Origin: Camelimonas fluminis
Lineage (GTDB): Bacteria; Pseudomonadota; Alphaproteobacteria; Rhizobiales; Beijerinckiaceae
DNA: 64,000 nucleotides
Reading direction: 5' to 3'
NCBI RefSeq assembly: GCF_014656355.1
Contig: NZ_BNCG01000005.1
Coordinates: 73,961 to 137,960, forward strand
The notes beneath the pieces are model-generated. The model worked only from the letters and a program-made list of their open reading frames with translations. It did no database searches and was not told the DNA's origin. The stretch's first letter is position 1. Each line of letters opens with the position of its first letter. A program made the position numbers and the translations under genes. Shown here in pieces: positions 1 to 10,054 of the stretch.

Positions 1-1090
1 GGGCGAAGCCTGGAGCCCTGATCTTGCAGCGGTAAGGCATGTTGCCGCCATCCGCCACGAGATAGACGCCGAATTCGCCCTTGGGGGCCTCGACCGCCGC
101 GTACACCTCGCCCGCCGGGACGTGATAACCCTCGGTGTACAGCTTGAAATGATGGATCAGCGCTTCCATCGACCGCTTCATGTCGCCGCGCTTTGGCGGC
201 GTCACCTTGTGGTCCTGGGTCAGCACGGGTCCCTGCCCGTCCGGCGCACGCAGCTTGTCGATGCACTGGCGCATGATGCGGACGGACTGGACCATCTCTT
301 CCATGCGCACGCAGTAGCGATCGAAGCAGTCACCGTGCTTGCCGACGGGAATGTCGAAATCCATCTCTTCGTAGCACTCGTAGGGCTGCGCCTTGCGCAG
401 ATCCCACTCAGCGCCGGCGGCGCGCACCAGCACGCCGGAGAAGCCATGCGCCCAACATTCATCCAGCGTGGTCGGCGAAATATCGACAGTGCGCTGCTTG
501 AAAATACGGTTGCCGGTGACCAGACGGTTGAGATCGTCAACAGTTTTCAGGAACGGGTCGCAGAAAGCCTCGATGTCGTCGATCAGATCCGGCGGCAGAT
601 CCTGGTGCACGCCGCCCACGCGGAAATAGTTGGCGTGCATGCGCGCGCCACAGGCCCGCTCGTAGAAGATCATCAGCTTCTCGCGCTCCTCGAACCCCCA
701 CAACGGCGGGGTGAGCGCGCCAACATCCATCGCGAAGGTGGTGACGTTGAGCAGATGCGACAGGATACGGCCAATTTCCGAGTAGAGCACCCGGATCAGC
801 TGACCGCGCCGGGGAACCTCGATGCCCATCAGCTTCTCCACCGCGAGGGCGAAGGCATGCTCCTGGTTCATCGGCGCCACGTAATCGAGGCGGTCGAAAT
901 AGGGGGTCGCCTGGGCGTAGGTCTTGTATTCGATCAGCTTTTCGGTGCCGCGATGCAGCAGACCGATATGCGGATCGACGCGCTCGACCACCTCGCCGTC
1001 AAGCTCCAGCACCATGCGGAGCACGCCGTGCGCGGCCGGATGCTGCGGGCCGAAGTTGATCGAAAAATTGCGGAGCTGGTGTTCGCTCAT
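1..1090 (-). CDS. nuoD: NADH-quinone oxidoreductase subunit D, partial (C-terminus outside window)
   Basis: This is the 49 kDa subunit of respiratory complex I, a cytoplasmic Q-module protein that with NuoB forms the quinone pocket. The visible 363 codons start at the ATG at 1090 and run off the left edge, leaving roughly the last 35 residues unseen. The N-terminus carries the GPQHPAAHG signature, followed by HRGTEK and [13 protein letters not shown], all typical of NuoD and of group 4 NiFe hydrogenase large subunits; the hydrogenase metal-binding cysteines are absent, as expected for complex I. The start codon overlaps the stop of nuoC (ATGA), which implies translational coupling in a nuoABCD operon. 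Identification is secure. Confidence 0.97.
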   Translation of the reverse strand, partial: MSEHQLRNFSINFGPQHPAAHGVLRMVLELDGEVVERVDPHIGLLHRGTEKLIEYKTYAQATPYFDRLDYVAPMNQEHAFALAVEKLMGIEVPRRGQLIRVLYSEIGRILSHLLNVTTFAMDVGALTPPLWGFEEREKLMIFYERACGARMHANYFRVGGVHQDLPPDLIDDIEAFCDPFLKTVDDLNRLVTGNRIFKQRTVDISPTTLDECWAHGFSGVLVRAAGAEWDLRKAQPYECYEEMDFDIPVGKHGDCFDRYCVRMEEMVQSVRIMRQCIDKLRAPDGQGPVLTQDHKVTPPKRGDMKRSMEALIHHFKLYTEGYHVPAGEVYAAVEAPKGEFGVYLVADGGNMPYRCKIRAPGFA

Positions 1091-1755
1091 GACGCTTTCC
1101 CCGAACCCTTCTGCTCCGAAGCCTTCTCATCGCCCGGCAGGACGTAGTCCACGCCCTCCCATGGCGACAGGAAGTCGAAACGGCGAAACTCCTGGCGCAG
1201 GGCCACCGGTTCGTAGACCACGCGCTTCTGCGCGTCGTCGTAACGAACCTCAACAAAACCGGTGAGCGGAAAATCCTTGCGCAGCGGATGCCCCTCGAAA
1301 CCATAGTCGGTCAGCAGACGACGCAGGTCCGGATGGCCAGAGAAAACCACGCCGTACATGTCCCAGGTCTCGCGCTCATACCAGTTGGCGGCGGGAAACA
1401 CCTCAACCAGCGACGGCACCGGCGCCTGTCCGTCGGTCTGCACCTTCAGCCGGATGCGGGCGTTCAGGGTTGGCGACAGCAGGTGATAGACCACGTCGAA
1501 GCGCCGCTCGCGCTCCGGATAGTCGGCGCCACATATGTCAATCAGACAAACGAAGCGCAGATCGGCGGAGTCACGCAGCTTCAACGCCACGTCGACGATG
1601 TGGCCAGAATCCACTTCGAGCGTCAGTTCGCCGAACGCCGTCCGGGCCGCCACGCCGTCGTCGCCGACGACCTGGAGAACCCGCGCGCCGAGAGCCTCGG
1701 GATCGACGCCCGTCTGGCCCTCGACTGTCTGATTGAGGCTTGCCTCTGCCATCAT
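1087..1755 (-). CDS. nuoC: NADH-quinone oxidoreductase subunit C
   Basis: This is the 30 kDa peripheral-arm subunit of complex I, about 222 residues long. The C-terminal half contains the family signature [18 protein letters not shown] followed by [15 protein letters not shown]. The reading frame is open for another 61 codons upstream, but that part is Pro/Gly/Arg-rich, unlike NuoC, and lies in the spacer after nuoB. I chose the double ATG at 1755/1752, which has an AGGTG sequence about 11 bases upstream. The gene sits about 100 bases downstream of nuoB and overlaps nuoD by four bases. NuoC and NuoD are separate here, not fused as in enterobacteria. Confidence 0.95.
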   Translation of the reverse strand: MMAEASLNQTVEGQTGVDPEALGARVLQVVGDDGVAARTAFGELTLEVDSGHIVDVALKLRDSADLRFVCLIDICGADYPERERRFDVVYHLLSPTLNARIRLKVQTDGQAPVPSLVEVFPAANWYERETWDMYGVVFSGHPDLRRLLTDYGFEGHPLRKDFPLTGFVEVRYDDAQKRVVYEPVALRQEFRRFDFLSPWEGVDYVLPGDEKASEQKGSGKAS

Positions 1756-1853
1756 CCGTCCAATCACACCTGCAACCGGTTGCGACCGGAGGCCAAAGCC
1801 GCCTCCCGCCGCGTTGCCGGGCCGGGGCGCCGCCGCCGGCCGTGGTCGTAAGT

Positions 1854-2435
1854 TCAGCGCTCGATCGTGCCCGTGCGGCGGATTTTCTTCTGCAACAGCA
1901 GGATGCCGTACAGAAGCGCCTCCGCCGTCGGCGGGCAACCCGGCACATAGATATCAACCGGCACAACCCGGTCGCAGCCACGCACCACAGAATAGGAATA
2001 GTGATAATAGCCGCCGCCGTTGGCGCACGACCCCATGGAAATGACGTAACGCGGCTCCGGCATCTGGTCATAGACCTTGCGCAGCGCCGGGGCCATCTTG
2101 TTGCACAGGGTGCCGGCAACGATCATGACGTCCGACTGGCGCGGGCTGGCGCGGGGCGCGAAGCCAAAACGCTCGACGTCGTAACGCGGCATCGACGCCT
2201 GCATCATCTCCACGGCGCAACAGGCCAGACCGAAGGTCATCCACATCAGCGAGCCGGTGCGGGCCCACTGGATCAGTTCGTCGGTCGAAGTGACAAGGAA
2301 GCCCTTGTCAGCCAGCTCGTCGTTGATGCCGGAAAAGAATGGATCATTGGAGCCGACCGGCTTTCCGGTCGCCGGATCAATGATTCCACGCGGAGCCGGC
2401 GCGATCGCCGGGGTGGAGTCGCCAATCAATCCCAT
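1854..2435 (-). CDS. nuoB: NADH-quinone oxidoreductase subunit B
   Basis: This is the PSST subunit of complex I, which holds the terminal 4Fe-4S cluster N2. The cluster ligands are visible as the tandem cysteines in LACCAVEMM, the cysteine in [10 protein letters not shown] and that in [10 protein letters not shown]. The start at 2435 gives 193 residues and is preceded by AAGGGAG seven bases upstream; a longer in-frame ATG at 2456 lacks such a site. The gene overlaps the end of nuoA by ten bases, which indicates a tightly coupled operon. The N-terminal 35 residues are poorly conserved, as is usual. Identification is secure. Confidence 0.97.
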   Translation of the reverse strand: MGLIGDSTPAIAPAPRGIIDPATGKPVGSNDPFFSGINDELADKGFLVTSTDELIQWARTGSLMWMTFGLACCAVEMMQASMPRYDVERFGFAPRASPRQSDVMIVAGTLCNKMAPALRKVYDQMPEPRYVISMGSCANGGGYYHYSYSVVRGCDRVVPVDIYVPGCPPTAEALLYGILLLQKKIRRTGTIER

Positions 2436-2791
2436 TCGAGGGCTCCCTTGCGCCATTCATAGGCGAAACCGACCGTCAGCACCGCAAGAAACGTCATCAT
2501 CGACCAGAAGCCAAACGTACCCACTTCCTTGAAGCCGATGGCCCAGGGGAACAGGTAGGCGACCTCAAGGTCAAAGATGATGAAGAGAATGGCGACGAGA
2601 TAGAAGCGGATGTCGAACTTCATGCGGGCGTCGTCAAACGCGTTGAAGCCGCACTCGTACGCCGACAGCTTTTCCGGGTCGGGGTTCTGGAACGCCACCA
2701 GGAACGGCGCCACCAGAAGCGCAAGTCCGATGACCAGTGAGACGCCTATGAACACCACGAGGGGAAGATAGTCGTTCAGCAAGCTGTGCAT
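2426..2791 (-). CDS. nuoA: NADH-quinone oxidoreductase subunit A
   Basis: This is a small membrane subunit of complex I with 121 residues and three predicted transmembrane helices (about residues 7-30, 62-82 and 88-108). The signature [20 protein letters not shown], containing the conserved loop cysteine (the homologue of ND3 Cys39), is present between helices 1 and 2. The start at 2791 ([11 protein letters not shown]) matches the usual N-terminus; the longer open frame upstream is Arg-rich and not NuoA-like. It is the first gene of the nuo operon on the minus strand, so the operon promoter should lie in the spacer 2792-3785. Confidence 0.95.
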   Translation of the reverse strand: MHSLLNDYLPLVVFIGVSLVIGLALLVAPFLVAFQNPDPEKLSAYECGFNAFDDARMKFDIRFYLVAILFIIFDLEVAYLFPWAIGFKEVGTFGFWSMMTFLAVLTVGFAYEWRKGALEWD

Positions 2792-3785
2792 TCTGCACCC
2801 AATCCTTCGCGGCCGCCTGCGGCGCTCACGCGTCGCTTTCACCCGGCAGATTCCGCTGCGATCCGCTCCCTGAAAGGGGGCCGCCGATGGCCCGCACCTT
2901 GGAACAGTTCGTAGCTGCGAGGGCAGGCTTAACGCAGGGGCCTGAGCCGTGCAAGCCTCGCCTTGAAAAGTTCGTATTGTTGCAAATGCAACATAAACAC
3001 GACCTTTCTACAGGTTTTGCCGCCCTGCAATACCCCGGTCCCGGGAACGGTCCGCGAGAATCGCCCCAACCCCATGCAACTCAGGGCGTTCCCCTATCCC
3101 GGAGCACCGGGCCTCCGCGATCCGGCGGCTCCCGTGTTTGGCGCGCCGGCGATCAGCGCGCTGCTCATTGCCCCTGACGCGCCGCTGCCCAATGCCGCAT
3201 GCATGCCCACCTTCCCGCCGGCCACCCCGTCCGGGTCGTCCGGCGCGGTCGCGCATGAGTCGCGCCAGTCAGAACGGACCGGGGTTGCGACGGAGAGCGC
3301 GCGTTGCCTTCCATGTTCACAGACCTGGGAACCAGCCTCGCTTCACCCTGCCCCTGAACCAAACGCCGCTTCCTCGGCCGGGGGCATTGGCGGCCGCCAT
3401 CGCAACTTGCGCTGGCGACGCCCTGCGGCTCCAGCGCGGTCAGACGGCGCTTCCGCTACTGGCTGTCATCGCGAGCACCCTGCCCCCATGGCGAAGGCAA
3501 CCCTTCCTCCGCGCGGACAAATCGCCCCTCCCCCAGGACATCTGGATCGAGGTCGATTCACGGCCCATCTGGCCGGATCCGAAACGTTTCCAGATGACCA
3601 GACCGGGCCCTGGCCGTCTGTGCGTCATGGGCGCCCGAAACAGCTATCCCGGCGGTAAATACATGGGGCGCCCCATATTCATCCTTCTATCCACAGCAGC
3701 CGGCGCACATTGGGATCGATGCTCGCTTGACACCGCAAGGGCCGAACCTTAAACCCCGCATCACCGGCGGCCAAGACGCCTGTTC
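2792..3785. other. Intergenic spacer upstream of nuoA
   Basis: About 990 bases hold no gene I can support. Open frames here (for example 2963-3658 on the plus strand) are Pro/Arg/Ala-rich with no recognisable motif and no plausible ribosome-binding site. The only local structure I noticed is a 16-base palindrome at 2978-2993. The nuo promoter (minus) and the tRNA-Asp promoter (plus) must lie in or near this spacer, but I could not assign either. Confidence 0.6.
2978..2993. repeat. 16-base palindrome upstream of the nuo operon
   Basis: The sequence TGTTGCAAATGCAACA has six-base arms around AAAT and lies in a locally AT-rich patch 187 bases upstream of the nuoA start. The form is typical of a dimeric repressor or activator site, but no regulator can be named from this window. 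Confidence 0.3.
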
Positions 3786-3862
<77 letters not shown>

Positions 3863-3947
3863 CTTTCCTTTTCAGGATGGTTGGCTGAATGTTTGGCGCC
3901 AGTGACTGGGTGTGGAGTTTATTCTCCGGATCCAGATACCCGGGTTT

Positions 3948-4024
<77 letters not shown>

Positions 4025-4043
4025 CCCAGAACCGGTTGATACG

Positions 4044-4068
4044 AAGCGCGGCTTGGCCGCGCTTTTTT
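4044..4068 (+). terminator. Rho-independent terminator after the tRNA-Asp pair
   Basis: Arms AAGCGCGGC and GCCGCGCTT surround a TTG loop and are followed by an uninterrupted run of T residues (4063-4068). It ends the tRNA-Asp transcript. Confidence 0.9.
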
Positions 4069-4380
4069 ATTTGGCGCCCCCCTGCTTGCCTGCAGAGCCA
4101 GCAGCTACGGCTGCGCGACGATTTCCGCTAAAAGCTGGCCACCCGCTGAAGTCAGGGGCAGCGCCGGTTGGCGTCAGAATTCAGACTGATTGACCGGGTT
4201 CCCGTCCTGTACCGGCGGCGTGCAGGATGTCGCCGCGGCGCATGCGCGATTGCCCCTGACGAAACTGTCTGGAACCGCCGGGGCTCAGGCGCGCGCAGGC
4301 CTGACGGCTGCATGCGTTGTGCACTTTATGATCTGGTTGAACGGCGACCAAGGCCAGCATCGCCTGAGCGGCCTGATGCA

Positions 4381-4456
4381 TGGTGGGCGGTGACGGGCTC
4401 GAACCGCCGACCCTCTCGGTGTAAACGAGATGCTCTACCAACTGAGCTAACCGCCC
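4381..4456 (-). tRNA. tRNA-Val (TAC)
   Basis: A 76-base tRNA on the minus strand with encoded CCA. The acceptor GGGCGGT pairs with ACCGCCC. The anticodon stem TCTCG/CGAGA encloses the loop TTTACAC, giving anticodon TAC. D and T arms are canonical. It lies between the tRNA-Asp pair and hupB, facing the tRNA-Asp genes. Confidence 0.97.
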
Positions 4457-5017
4457 TGACGCGGCGGGATCCGGATTGACCGAAATCCAGGCCAACGTCT
4501 GCCCCCGCCCTGGCCGGTTGACGTCGCTGCGAGATGGCGAATGAGCCAGACGCAAGACCGCAGGAGCAACTGGAGCCTGCTCTACAGCATGGCGACGTCA
4601 AACGCCAGTCCAACCGTCGTTTGACCACTCCCGGATGCAGGCGCATGCAAGCGCCTGTTGACAAGCCCTGGCCACCACTGCGGCCCCCTTCAACGTCGTG
4701 GCGCCTGTCTGTTGGCCTCACGACCGGGACCGCTCCCCGACCGGTCGCATGGAACCTGCCAGCGTTACGCAATAGCTGGCTAGCGAACCTCCCGACGCGC
4801 CGCGCCGAAGCGCGGCCCCGCCGTTTCCGATTCGCTCGCGCGGCGCGCGGGGCGCATCCGTCACGCTCCCTGTGGCCCTCGCTTGCGGCGCCACGGGTGC
4901 AAGGCCTGCTCAACGCAACTGCTCCGTCCCCAGCCCCACGGCTCATTCCGGGCGCCGCCAGGGGCGCGAACGCCATGAAACACCCCGGAGCAATTCCTTA
5001 TGAGGCGCCCTGATGCG
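4457..5017. other. Intergenic spacer between tRNA-Val and hupB terminator
   Basis: About 560 bases with no gene I can support. Open frames here, on both strands, are Pro/Arg/Ala-rich, lack family motifs and overlap the tRNA. The promoter of tRNA-Val (minus) should lie here but has no clear consensus match. Confidence 0.5.
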
Positions 5018-5047
5018 AAAAGAGCCCGGATCTTCCGATCCGGGCTC
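5018..5047 (-). terminator. Rho-independent terminator of hupB
   Basis: On the minus strand a perfect ten-base stem (GAGCCCGGAT with ATCCGGGCTC, loop CGGAAG) is followed by TTTT. It lies 82 bases beyond the hupB stop codon. Confidence 0.85.
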
Positions 5048-5129
5048 CGAACATGTGTAATCCAGGCGCCCCGGGATCGCCCGTCAAACAGGCAGCGGCG
5101 ATCGCGCAGGTCAGCACCGGTTGACGGCC

Positions 5130-5408
5130 TTACTTCCCGTTGACGGAATCCTTGAGGCCCTGGCCAGCCTTGAACTTCGGAGCCTTGGAAGCAGGAACAT
5201 TGATGGTCTCGCCCGTACGCGGGTTCCGCGCGGTGCCGGCAGCGCGGTCGGCCACCGAGAAAGTGCCGAAGCCAACAAGCTTGACCTCATCGCCCTTCTT
5301 GAGGGCGTCCGTGATGGCGGCGAATACAGCCTCAACGGCCTCGCCCGCCTGGGCGCGGCTCAGGTCAGCCTGATCAGCGACGGCAGCAACAAGATCGCCT
5401 TTGTTCAT
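5130..5408 (-). CDS. hupB: DNA-binding protein HU
   Basis: This is a 92-residue nucleoid protein of the HU/IHF family, which bends and compacts DNA as a dimer. It contains the family signature from about residue 45 (VGFGTFSV ... RNPRTGETI) with the beta-arm tip residues RNP, plus the usual N-terminal helices starting MNKGDLVAAVAD. The ATG at 5408 was chosen because GGAGGA lies six bases upstream; a TTG one codon earlier is too close to that site. The gene is single and has its own terminator. HU rather than IHF is indicated by the N-terminus and by the VPASKAPKFKAG tail. It lies downstream of lon, an arrangement common in alphaproteobacteria. Confidence 0.97.
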   Translation of the reverse strand: MNKGDLVAAVADQADLSRAQAGEAVEAVFAAITDALKKGDEVKLVGFGTFSVADRAAGTARNPRTGETINVPASKAPKFKAGQGLKDSVNGK

Positions 5409-5636
5409 CAATCGTCCTCCAGATGCGAATGACGCTCCTCAGCGCGCATTCGTCGGGTTCAATACTCCAGCCCGCCATGTCGGTTACAAGAAACCCGGCC
5501 CATAGCCCAGCTCGTGTTACGGTGAAAATCCACGGGTCTCACCGTCCCATCTTTTGGTTTTGCCTGATAAGCCCCGAAGCGCAAGGCCCTGGCGGGGAGA
5601 AATCACGGCAATAAAACAAATTTTTCCGTTTCGTGA

Positions 5637-5667
5637 AGAAAAAAGGCCCCGGCGGCGCGCCGGGGCC
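5637..5667 (-). terminator. Rho-independent terminator of lon
   Basis: On the minus strand a GC-rich hairpin (GGCCCCGGCG with CGCCGGGGCC) is followed by TTTTTTCTTC. It lies just beyond the lon stop codon at 5686, separating lon from hupB. Confidence 0.9.
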
Positions 5668-5685
5668 TCTCTCGATGATTACTGA

Positions 5686-8112
5686 TCAGTGGGCAATCAC
5701 ACCGCCCGTCTCACCTTCGACCCTGGGAGGCGTCACTGGCTCATCGCCCGGAGCGGTCCATTCGATCGCCTCCAGCTTGCGAACCAGCGCATGCGCCAGC
5801 ACCTGGTCCATGCGCGACACCGGGATGATTTCCAGCCCGTTCTTCACGCTATCCGGAATGTCCGCCAGATCCTTGACGTTGTCCTCCGGAATGAGAACCG
5901 TGCGGATGCCGCCGCGCAGGGCGGCCAGCAGCTTCTCCTTCAGGCCGCCGATCGGCAGAACCCGGCCGCGCAGCGTCACCTCGCCAGTCATGGCCACGTC
6001 CCTGCGGACCGGCACGCCGGTCATCACCGAAACGATGGCTGTCGCCATGGCGATGCCCGCGGACGGACCGTCCTTGGGCGTCGCGCCTTCCGGAACGTGC
6101 ACGTGGATGTCACGCGCATCGAACAGCGGCGGCTTGATGCCCATCGACACCGACCGCGCCCGGACATACGAGGCGGCCGCCGAGATCGACTCCTTCATGA
6201 CGTCGCGCAGATTGCCCGTCACCGTCATCTTGCCCTTGCCGGGCATCATGACGCCCTCGATGGTCAGCAACTCGCCGCCCACCTCGGTCCAGGCCAGACC
6301 CGTCACAACGCCAACCTGATCCTCCGTCTCGATCTCGCCGTAGCGATACTTCGGCGCGCCGAGGTAATGCTCCAGGCTGGTCGTCGTCACCTCGACCGTC
6401 TCCGACTTGCCGAGAACGATGTCCTTCACGGCCTTGCGGATCAGGTTCGAAACCTCGCGCTCCAGGTTACGCACGCCCGCTTCACGGGTGTAGCGCCGCA
6501 CCAGCAGCAGCAGGGCGTCGTCGGTGATCGTCCACTCCTTCTCCGACAGGCCGTGCTTGACCAGGGCCTCAGGGATCAGGTGGCGACGGGCGATCTCCGT
6601 CTTTTCCTCTTCCGTATAGCCGGCGAGCCGAATGGTCTCCATACGGTCGAGCAGCGGTCCCGGAATGTTCAGCGTGTTGGCGGTGGTCACGAACATCACG
6701 CTGGAAAGATCATAGTCGACTTCCAGATAGTGGTCGTTGAACGCCTTGTTCTGTTCAGGGTCCAGCACCTCGAGCAGCGCCGCGGACGGATCGCCCCGAT
6801 AATCCTGACCCATCTTGTCGATCTCATCGAGCAGGATGAGCGGATTGGAGGTCTTCGCCTTCCGCATCGCCTGGATGATCTTGCCAGGCATGGAGCCGAT
6901 ATAGGTCCGCCGGTGACCACGGATCTCGGCCTCGTCACGCACGCCGCCAAGCGACACGCGGACGAACTCGCGACCCGTAGCCCGGGCGATGGACTTGCCG
7001 AGCGAGGTCTTGCCGACGCCCGGAGGGCCGACAAGGCACAGGATCGGCCCGGACAGCTTGTTGGCGCGCTGCTGCACCGCCAGGTACTCGACGATGCGAT
7101 CCTTGACCTTGTCCAGGCCGAAGTGATCGGCGTCGAGCACCTTCTGCGCCTCGCCCAGATCCTTCTTCACCCGCGAACGCTTGTTCCACGGAATGCCGAG
7201 CATCCAGTCGAGATAGTTGCGCACGACGGTGGCTTCAGCCGACATCGGCGACATCTGCCGCAGCTTCTTCAGCTCGGCCATCGCCTTGTCGCGGGCCTCG
7301 CGCGAAAGCTTGGTCTGGTTGATCTTCTCTTCCAGTTCCGCCAGCTCGTCGCGGCCGTCCTCGTCGCCAAGCTCCTTCTGAATGGCCTTCATCTGCTCAT
7401 TCAGATAGTACTCGCGCTGGGTCTTCTCCATCTGCCGCTTGACGCGCGTGCGGATGCGCTTCTCGACCTGGAGAACCGAAATCTCGCTCTCCATCATGCC
7501 GAGAATCTTCTCAAGCCGCGCCGGGATCGAGACAGTCTCGAGCAGCGCCTGCTTGTCAGCGATCTTCACAGCGAGGTGCGAGGCGACCGTATCGGCCAGA
7601 CGCGAGGGGTCCTCGATCTGCGTGACGGCGGCGACCACCTCCGGCGAGACCTTCTTGTTGAGCTTCACATAGCTCTCGAATTCGGTCACGACCGAGCGGG
7701 CCAGGGCCTCTGCCTCGACCTTGTCTCCGGCTTCGTCGCCGAGCACCTCGGCCGTGGCTTCATAGAACTCGTCCGTGCGCAGATAAGAACGCACGCGCGC
7801 GCGGCCGGCGCCTTCGACCAGCACCTTCACGGTGCCGTCGGGCAGCTTCAGAAGCTGCAACACGCTGGCGATCGCGCCGATCTCGTGGATGGCCGATGTT
7901 TCCGGATCATCGTCTGCGGCGTTCATCTGCGTGGCCAGCAGGATGTGGCGGTCAGTCTTGACCACCTCCTCCAGAGCGCGGATTGACTTCTCGCGCCCGA
8001 CGAAAAGCGGGACGATCATGTGCGGGAACACGACAATGTCGCGCAGGGGCAGAACGGGATAGTCCGAAACGGTTCCCGGAGCCGCAGGCTGGCGAGGCTT
8101 CATGGTAGTCAT
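5686..8112 (-). CDS. lon: ATP-dependent protease La (Lon)
   Basis: This is a cytoplasmic AAA+ serine protease that unfolds and degrades damaged and regulatory proteins; it forms a hexamer. Domains in order are the LON substrate-binding domain (from DYPVLPLRDIVVFPHMIVPLFVGR), a coiled linker, an AAA+ module with Walker A GPPGVGKTS and Walker B ILLDEIDK, and a C-terminal Lon protease domain. The catalytic serine is in PKDGPSAGIAMA and the paired lysine in GGLKEKLLAALRGG. With the ATG at 8112 it has 808 residues, normal for bacterial LonA. A GTG seven codons upstream is also possible, so the start is less certain than the identity. It has its own terminator and a candidate stress promoter about 140 bases upstream. 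Confidence 0.97.
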   Translation of the reverse strand: MTTMKPRQPAAPGTVSDYPVLPLRDIVVFPHMIVPLFVGREKSIRALEEVVKTDRHILLATQMNAADDDPETSAIHEIGAIASVLQLLKLPDGTVKVLVEGAGRARVRSYLRTDEFYEATAEVLGDEAGDKVEAEALARSVVTEFESYVKLNKKVSPEVVAAVTQIEDPSRLADTVASHLAVKIADKQALLETVSIPARLEKILGMMESEISVLQVEKRIRTRVKRQMEKTQREYYLNEQMKAIQKELGDEDGRDELAELEEKINQTKLSREARDKAMAELKKLRQMSPMSAEATVVRNYLDWMLGIPWNKRSRVKKDLGEAQKVLDADHFGLDKVKDRIVEYLAVQQRANKLSGPILCLVGPPGVGKTSLGKSIARATGREFVRVSLGGVRDEAEIRGHRRTYIGSMPGKIIQAMRKAKTSNPLILLDEIDKMGQDYRGDPSAALLEVLDPEQNKAFNDHYLEVDYDLSSVMFVTTANTLNIPGPLLDRMETIRLAGYTEEEKTEIARRHLIPEALVKHGLSEKEWTITDDALLLLVRRYTREAGVRNLEREVSNLIRKAVKDIVLGKSETVEVTTTSLEHYLGAPKYRYGEIETEDQVGVVTGLAWTEVGGELLTIEGVMMPGKGKMTVTGNLRDVMKESISAAASYVRARSVSMGIKPPLFDARDIHVHVPEGATPKDGPSAGIAMATAIVSVMTGVPVRRDVAMTGEVTLRGRVLPIGGLKEKLLAALRGGIRTVLIPEDNVKDLADIPDSVKNGLEIIPVSRMDQVLAHALVRKLEAIEWTAPGDEPVTPPRVEGETGGVIAH

Positions 8113-8445
8113 GTGGCCCTTGTCCTTTTTCACTATCGTCCGCCCTCCCCCTTGGAGCGGCAGGCGGAGCGGACGGATTGCCTCCGGCGCTCAACTCCAG
8201 GGGAGCATACACCGCAGACAGCGCTCGTCGCGCCTCCTGGTGAGCGCGCGACAACGACGATGAACAGAAAGTGGTTCCGGGGGACTTTTGTTTCAAGTCG
8301 GTGACAGCCCCGGAACGCAGATGATTTGAGGATCAGGTCTGCATGGCGCGCATGACCTTCCGCCCATGGCCACGCCAGCCACCCTTCCGACGCAGAACAG
8401 GCGCCCAACGGGCGCCTGCCATGCCGGATGATCCGTATCTGAACC
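8113..8445. other. Intergenic spacer between clpX and lon
   Basis: About 330 bases without a gene. It contains a candidate EcfG-type promoter for lon (8253-8278). A nine-base GC hairpin at 8398-8418, 28 bases beyond the clpX stop, could be the clpX terminator, but it lacks a T run. Confidence 0.5.
8253..8278 (-). promoter_or_regulatory. Candidate general-stress (EcfG-type sigma) promoter of lon
   Basis: On the minus strand GGAAC is followed after exactly 17 bases by CGTT. This matches the established alphaproteobacterial EcfG consensus GGAAC-N16/17-CGTT. It lies about 140 bases upstream of the lon start and points toward it. A CTTGAAA element (8291-8297), resembling a heat-shock -35 box, sits immediately upstream, but I could not find a matching heat-shock -10 box. 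The match is short and could arise by chance. Confidence 0.45.
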
Positions 8446-9714
8446 TCAGGCCGAGGCGGTCGCGTTCGTATCGGCCCGGTCGGCGTATATGAACAGCGGC
8501 CGCGCCTTGCCCTCGACCACCTCGGGGCCAATAACGACCTGCTCGACGCCTTCAAGCCCCGGCAGTTCGTACATGGTCTCGAGCAGAATGCCCTCCAGGA
8601 TGGAGCGCAGGCCGCGGGCGCCGGTCTTGCGCTCGATGGCCTTGCGCGCGATCAGCGTCAGCGCGTCCTCGTGGAAGGTCAGCTCGACGTTTTCCATCTC
8701 GAACAGGCGCTGGTACTGGCGCACCAGGGCGTTCTTCGGCTCCTGGAGAATCTTCTTGAGCGCAACCTCATCAAGATCCTCAAGGGTGGCGATCACCGGC
8801 AGACGGCCGATGAACTCGGGGATCAGGCCAAACTTCAGCAGATCCTCAGGCTCCACCTCACGGAAAATCTCACCGGTGCGGCGATCTTCCGGCGCATGCA
8901 CAGTGGCTCCAAAGCCAATCGACGTGCCCTTGCCGCGCGCGGTGATGATGCGCTCCAGCCCCGCGAAGGCGCCGCCGCAGATGAACAGGATGTTGGTCGT
9001 GTCCACCTGCAGGAACTCCTGCTGGGGATGCTTGCGACCGCCCTGCGGCGGCACGCTGGCGACCGTGCCCTCCATGATCTTCAGCAGCGCCTGCTGCACG
9101 CCTTCGCCCGACACGTCGCGGGTAATCGACGGATTGTCCGACTTGCGGGAAATCTTGTCGATCTCATCGATGTAGACGATGCCGCGCTGGGCCCGTTCGA
9201 CATTATAGTCTGCGGCCTGCAGCAGCTTCAGGATGATGTTCTCAACATCCTCGCCCACGTAGCCTGCTTCGGTCAGCGTCGTCGCGTCGGCCATGGTGAA
9301 CGGCACGTCAAGGATGCGCGCCAGGGTCTGGGCCAGCAGCGTCTTGCCCGAGCCTGTCGGGCCGACCAGCAGGATGTTGGACTTGGCCAGCTCAACGTCG
9401 TTGTTCTTCAGCGCATGGCTGAGCCGCTTGTAGTGATTGTGCACGGCGACGGAGAGCACCTTCTTCGCGTGCTCCTGGCCGATCACGTAGTCTTCCAGCA
9501 CCTTGCTGATCTCACGCGGCGTCGGCACGCCGTCGCGCGACTTCACCAGCGACGACTTCGATTCCTCGCGGATGATGTCCATGCACAGTTCGACGCATTC
9601 ATCACAGATGAACACCGTCGGCCCTGCGATCAGCTTGCGGACCTCATGCTGGCTTTTGCCGCAGAAAGAGCAGTAAAGCGTGCTCTTGCTTTCGCTGCCT
9701 GTGGCCTTGCTCAT
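8446..9714 (-). CDS. clpX: ATP-dependent Clp protease ATP-binding subunit ClpX
   Basis: This is the hexameric AAA+ unfoldase that feeds substrates to ClpP. The 422-residue protein opens with the C4 zinc-binding domain (Cys15, Cys18, Cys37, Cys40), followed by Walker A GPTGSGKT, the pore loop GYVGED, Walker [10 protein letters not shown] and a C-terminal sensor 2 region ([13 protein letters not shown]). The IGF-type loop that docks on ClpP is expected around [13 protein letters not shown]. The start matches the family N-terminus. The gene lies 340 bases downstream of clpP, so the two may be transcribed separately or together. Identification is secure. Confidence 0.98.
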   Translation of the reverse strand: MSKATGSESKSTLYCSFCGKSQHEVRKLIAGPTVFICDECVELCMDIIREESKSSLVKSRDGVPTPREISKVLEDYVIGQEHAKKVLSVAVHNHYKRLSHALKNNDVELAKSNILLVGPTGSGKTLLAQTLARILDVPFTMADATTLTEAGYVGEDVENIILKLLQAADYNVERAQRGIVYIDEIDKISRKSDNPSITRDVSGEGVQQALLKIMEGTVASVPPQGGRKHPQQEFLQVDTTNILFICGGAFAGLERIITARGKGTSIGFGATVHAPEDRRTGEIFREVEPEDLLKFGLIPEFIGRLPVIATLEDLDEVALKKILQEPKNALVRQYQRLFEMENVELTFHEDALTLIARKAIERKTGARGLRSILEGILLETMYELPGLEGVEQVVIGPEVVEGKARPLFIYADRADTNATASA

Positions 9715-10054
9715 GGTCCGTCTCCACTGCGACCGGCCGGTATGACGCCGGCGGTCATGTCAAATCCTTGCCGGATCAGGTTGCGCGACGCGCCGGGGCG
9801 TGGCCGCCGCGGCGCCTGCGACTGTCCGAATTCCGGGAGAAACGTCAGACCTCGTGGTCCGGCGCAGCGCTCCCGGCGCCCGATCCGCTGCCTGCGCATC
9901 AGGATCGAACCTGACCCGTAACAACAGGTTAACGTCGCCGCCCACCGACGCACGACGCGAACATAAAACGTCACCCAAACATGGGGGACGACGTCCGTCA
10001 ATGCGAGCGGGGCCGTTTGTCGCGGACGCCCGCCCCACTCCGCTTTCAGCCAGA
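9715..10054. other. Spacer between clpP and clpX
   Basis: About 340 bases with no supportable gene. Open frames on both strands are Arg/Ala/Pro-rich and without motifs. No clear terminator follows clpP and no clear promoter precedes clpX. Confidence 0.5.

Noticed and set aside
122-1147. Long plus-strand open frame antisense to nuoD
   Set aside because: GC-rich codon bias leaves the opposite strand open. The translation has no motif while the minus strand gives a perfect NuoD.
5689-7986. 765-codon plus-strand open frame antisense to lon
   Set aside because: It is a mirror of the lon reading frame, rich in His, Arg and Leu, with no family features and no ribosome-binding site.
8398-8418. Terminator candidate after clpX
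   Set aside because: The stem (CAGGCGCCC/GGGCGCCTG) is good but the following bases are not T-rich, so I do not claim a rho-independent terminator.
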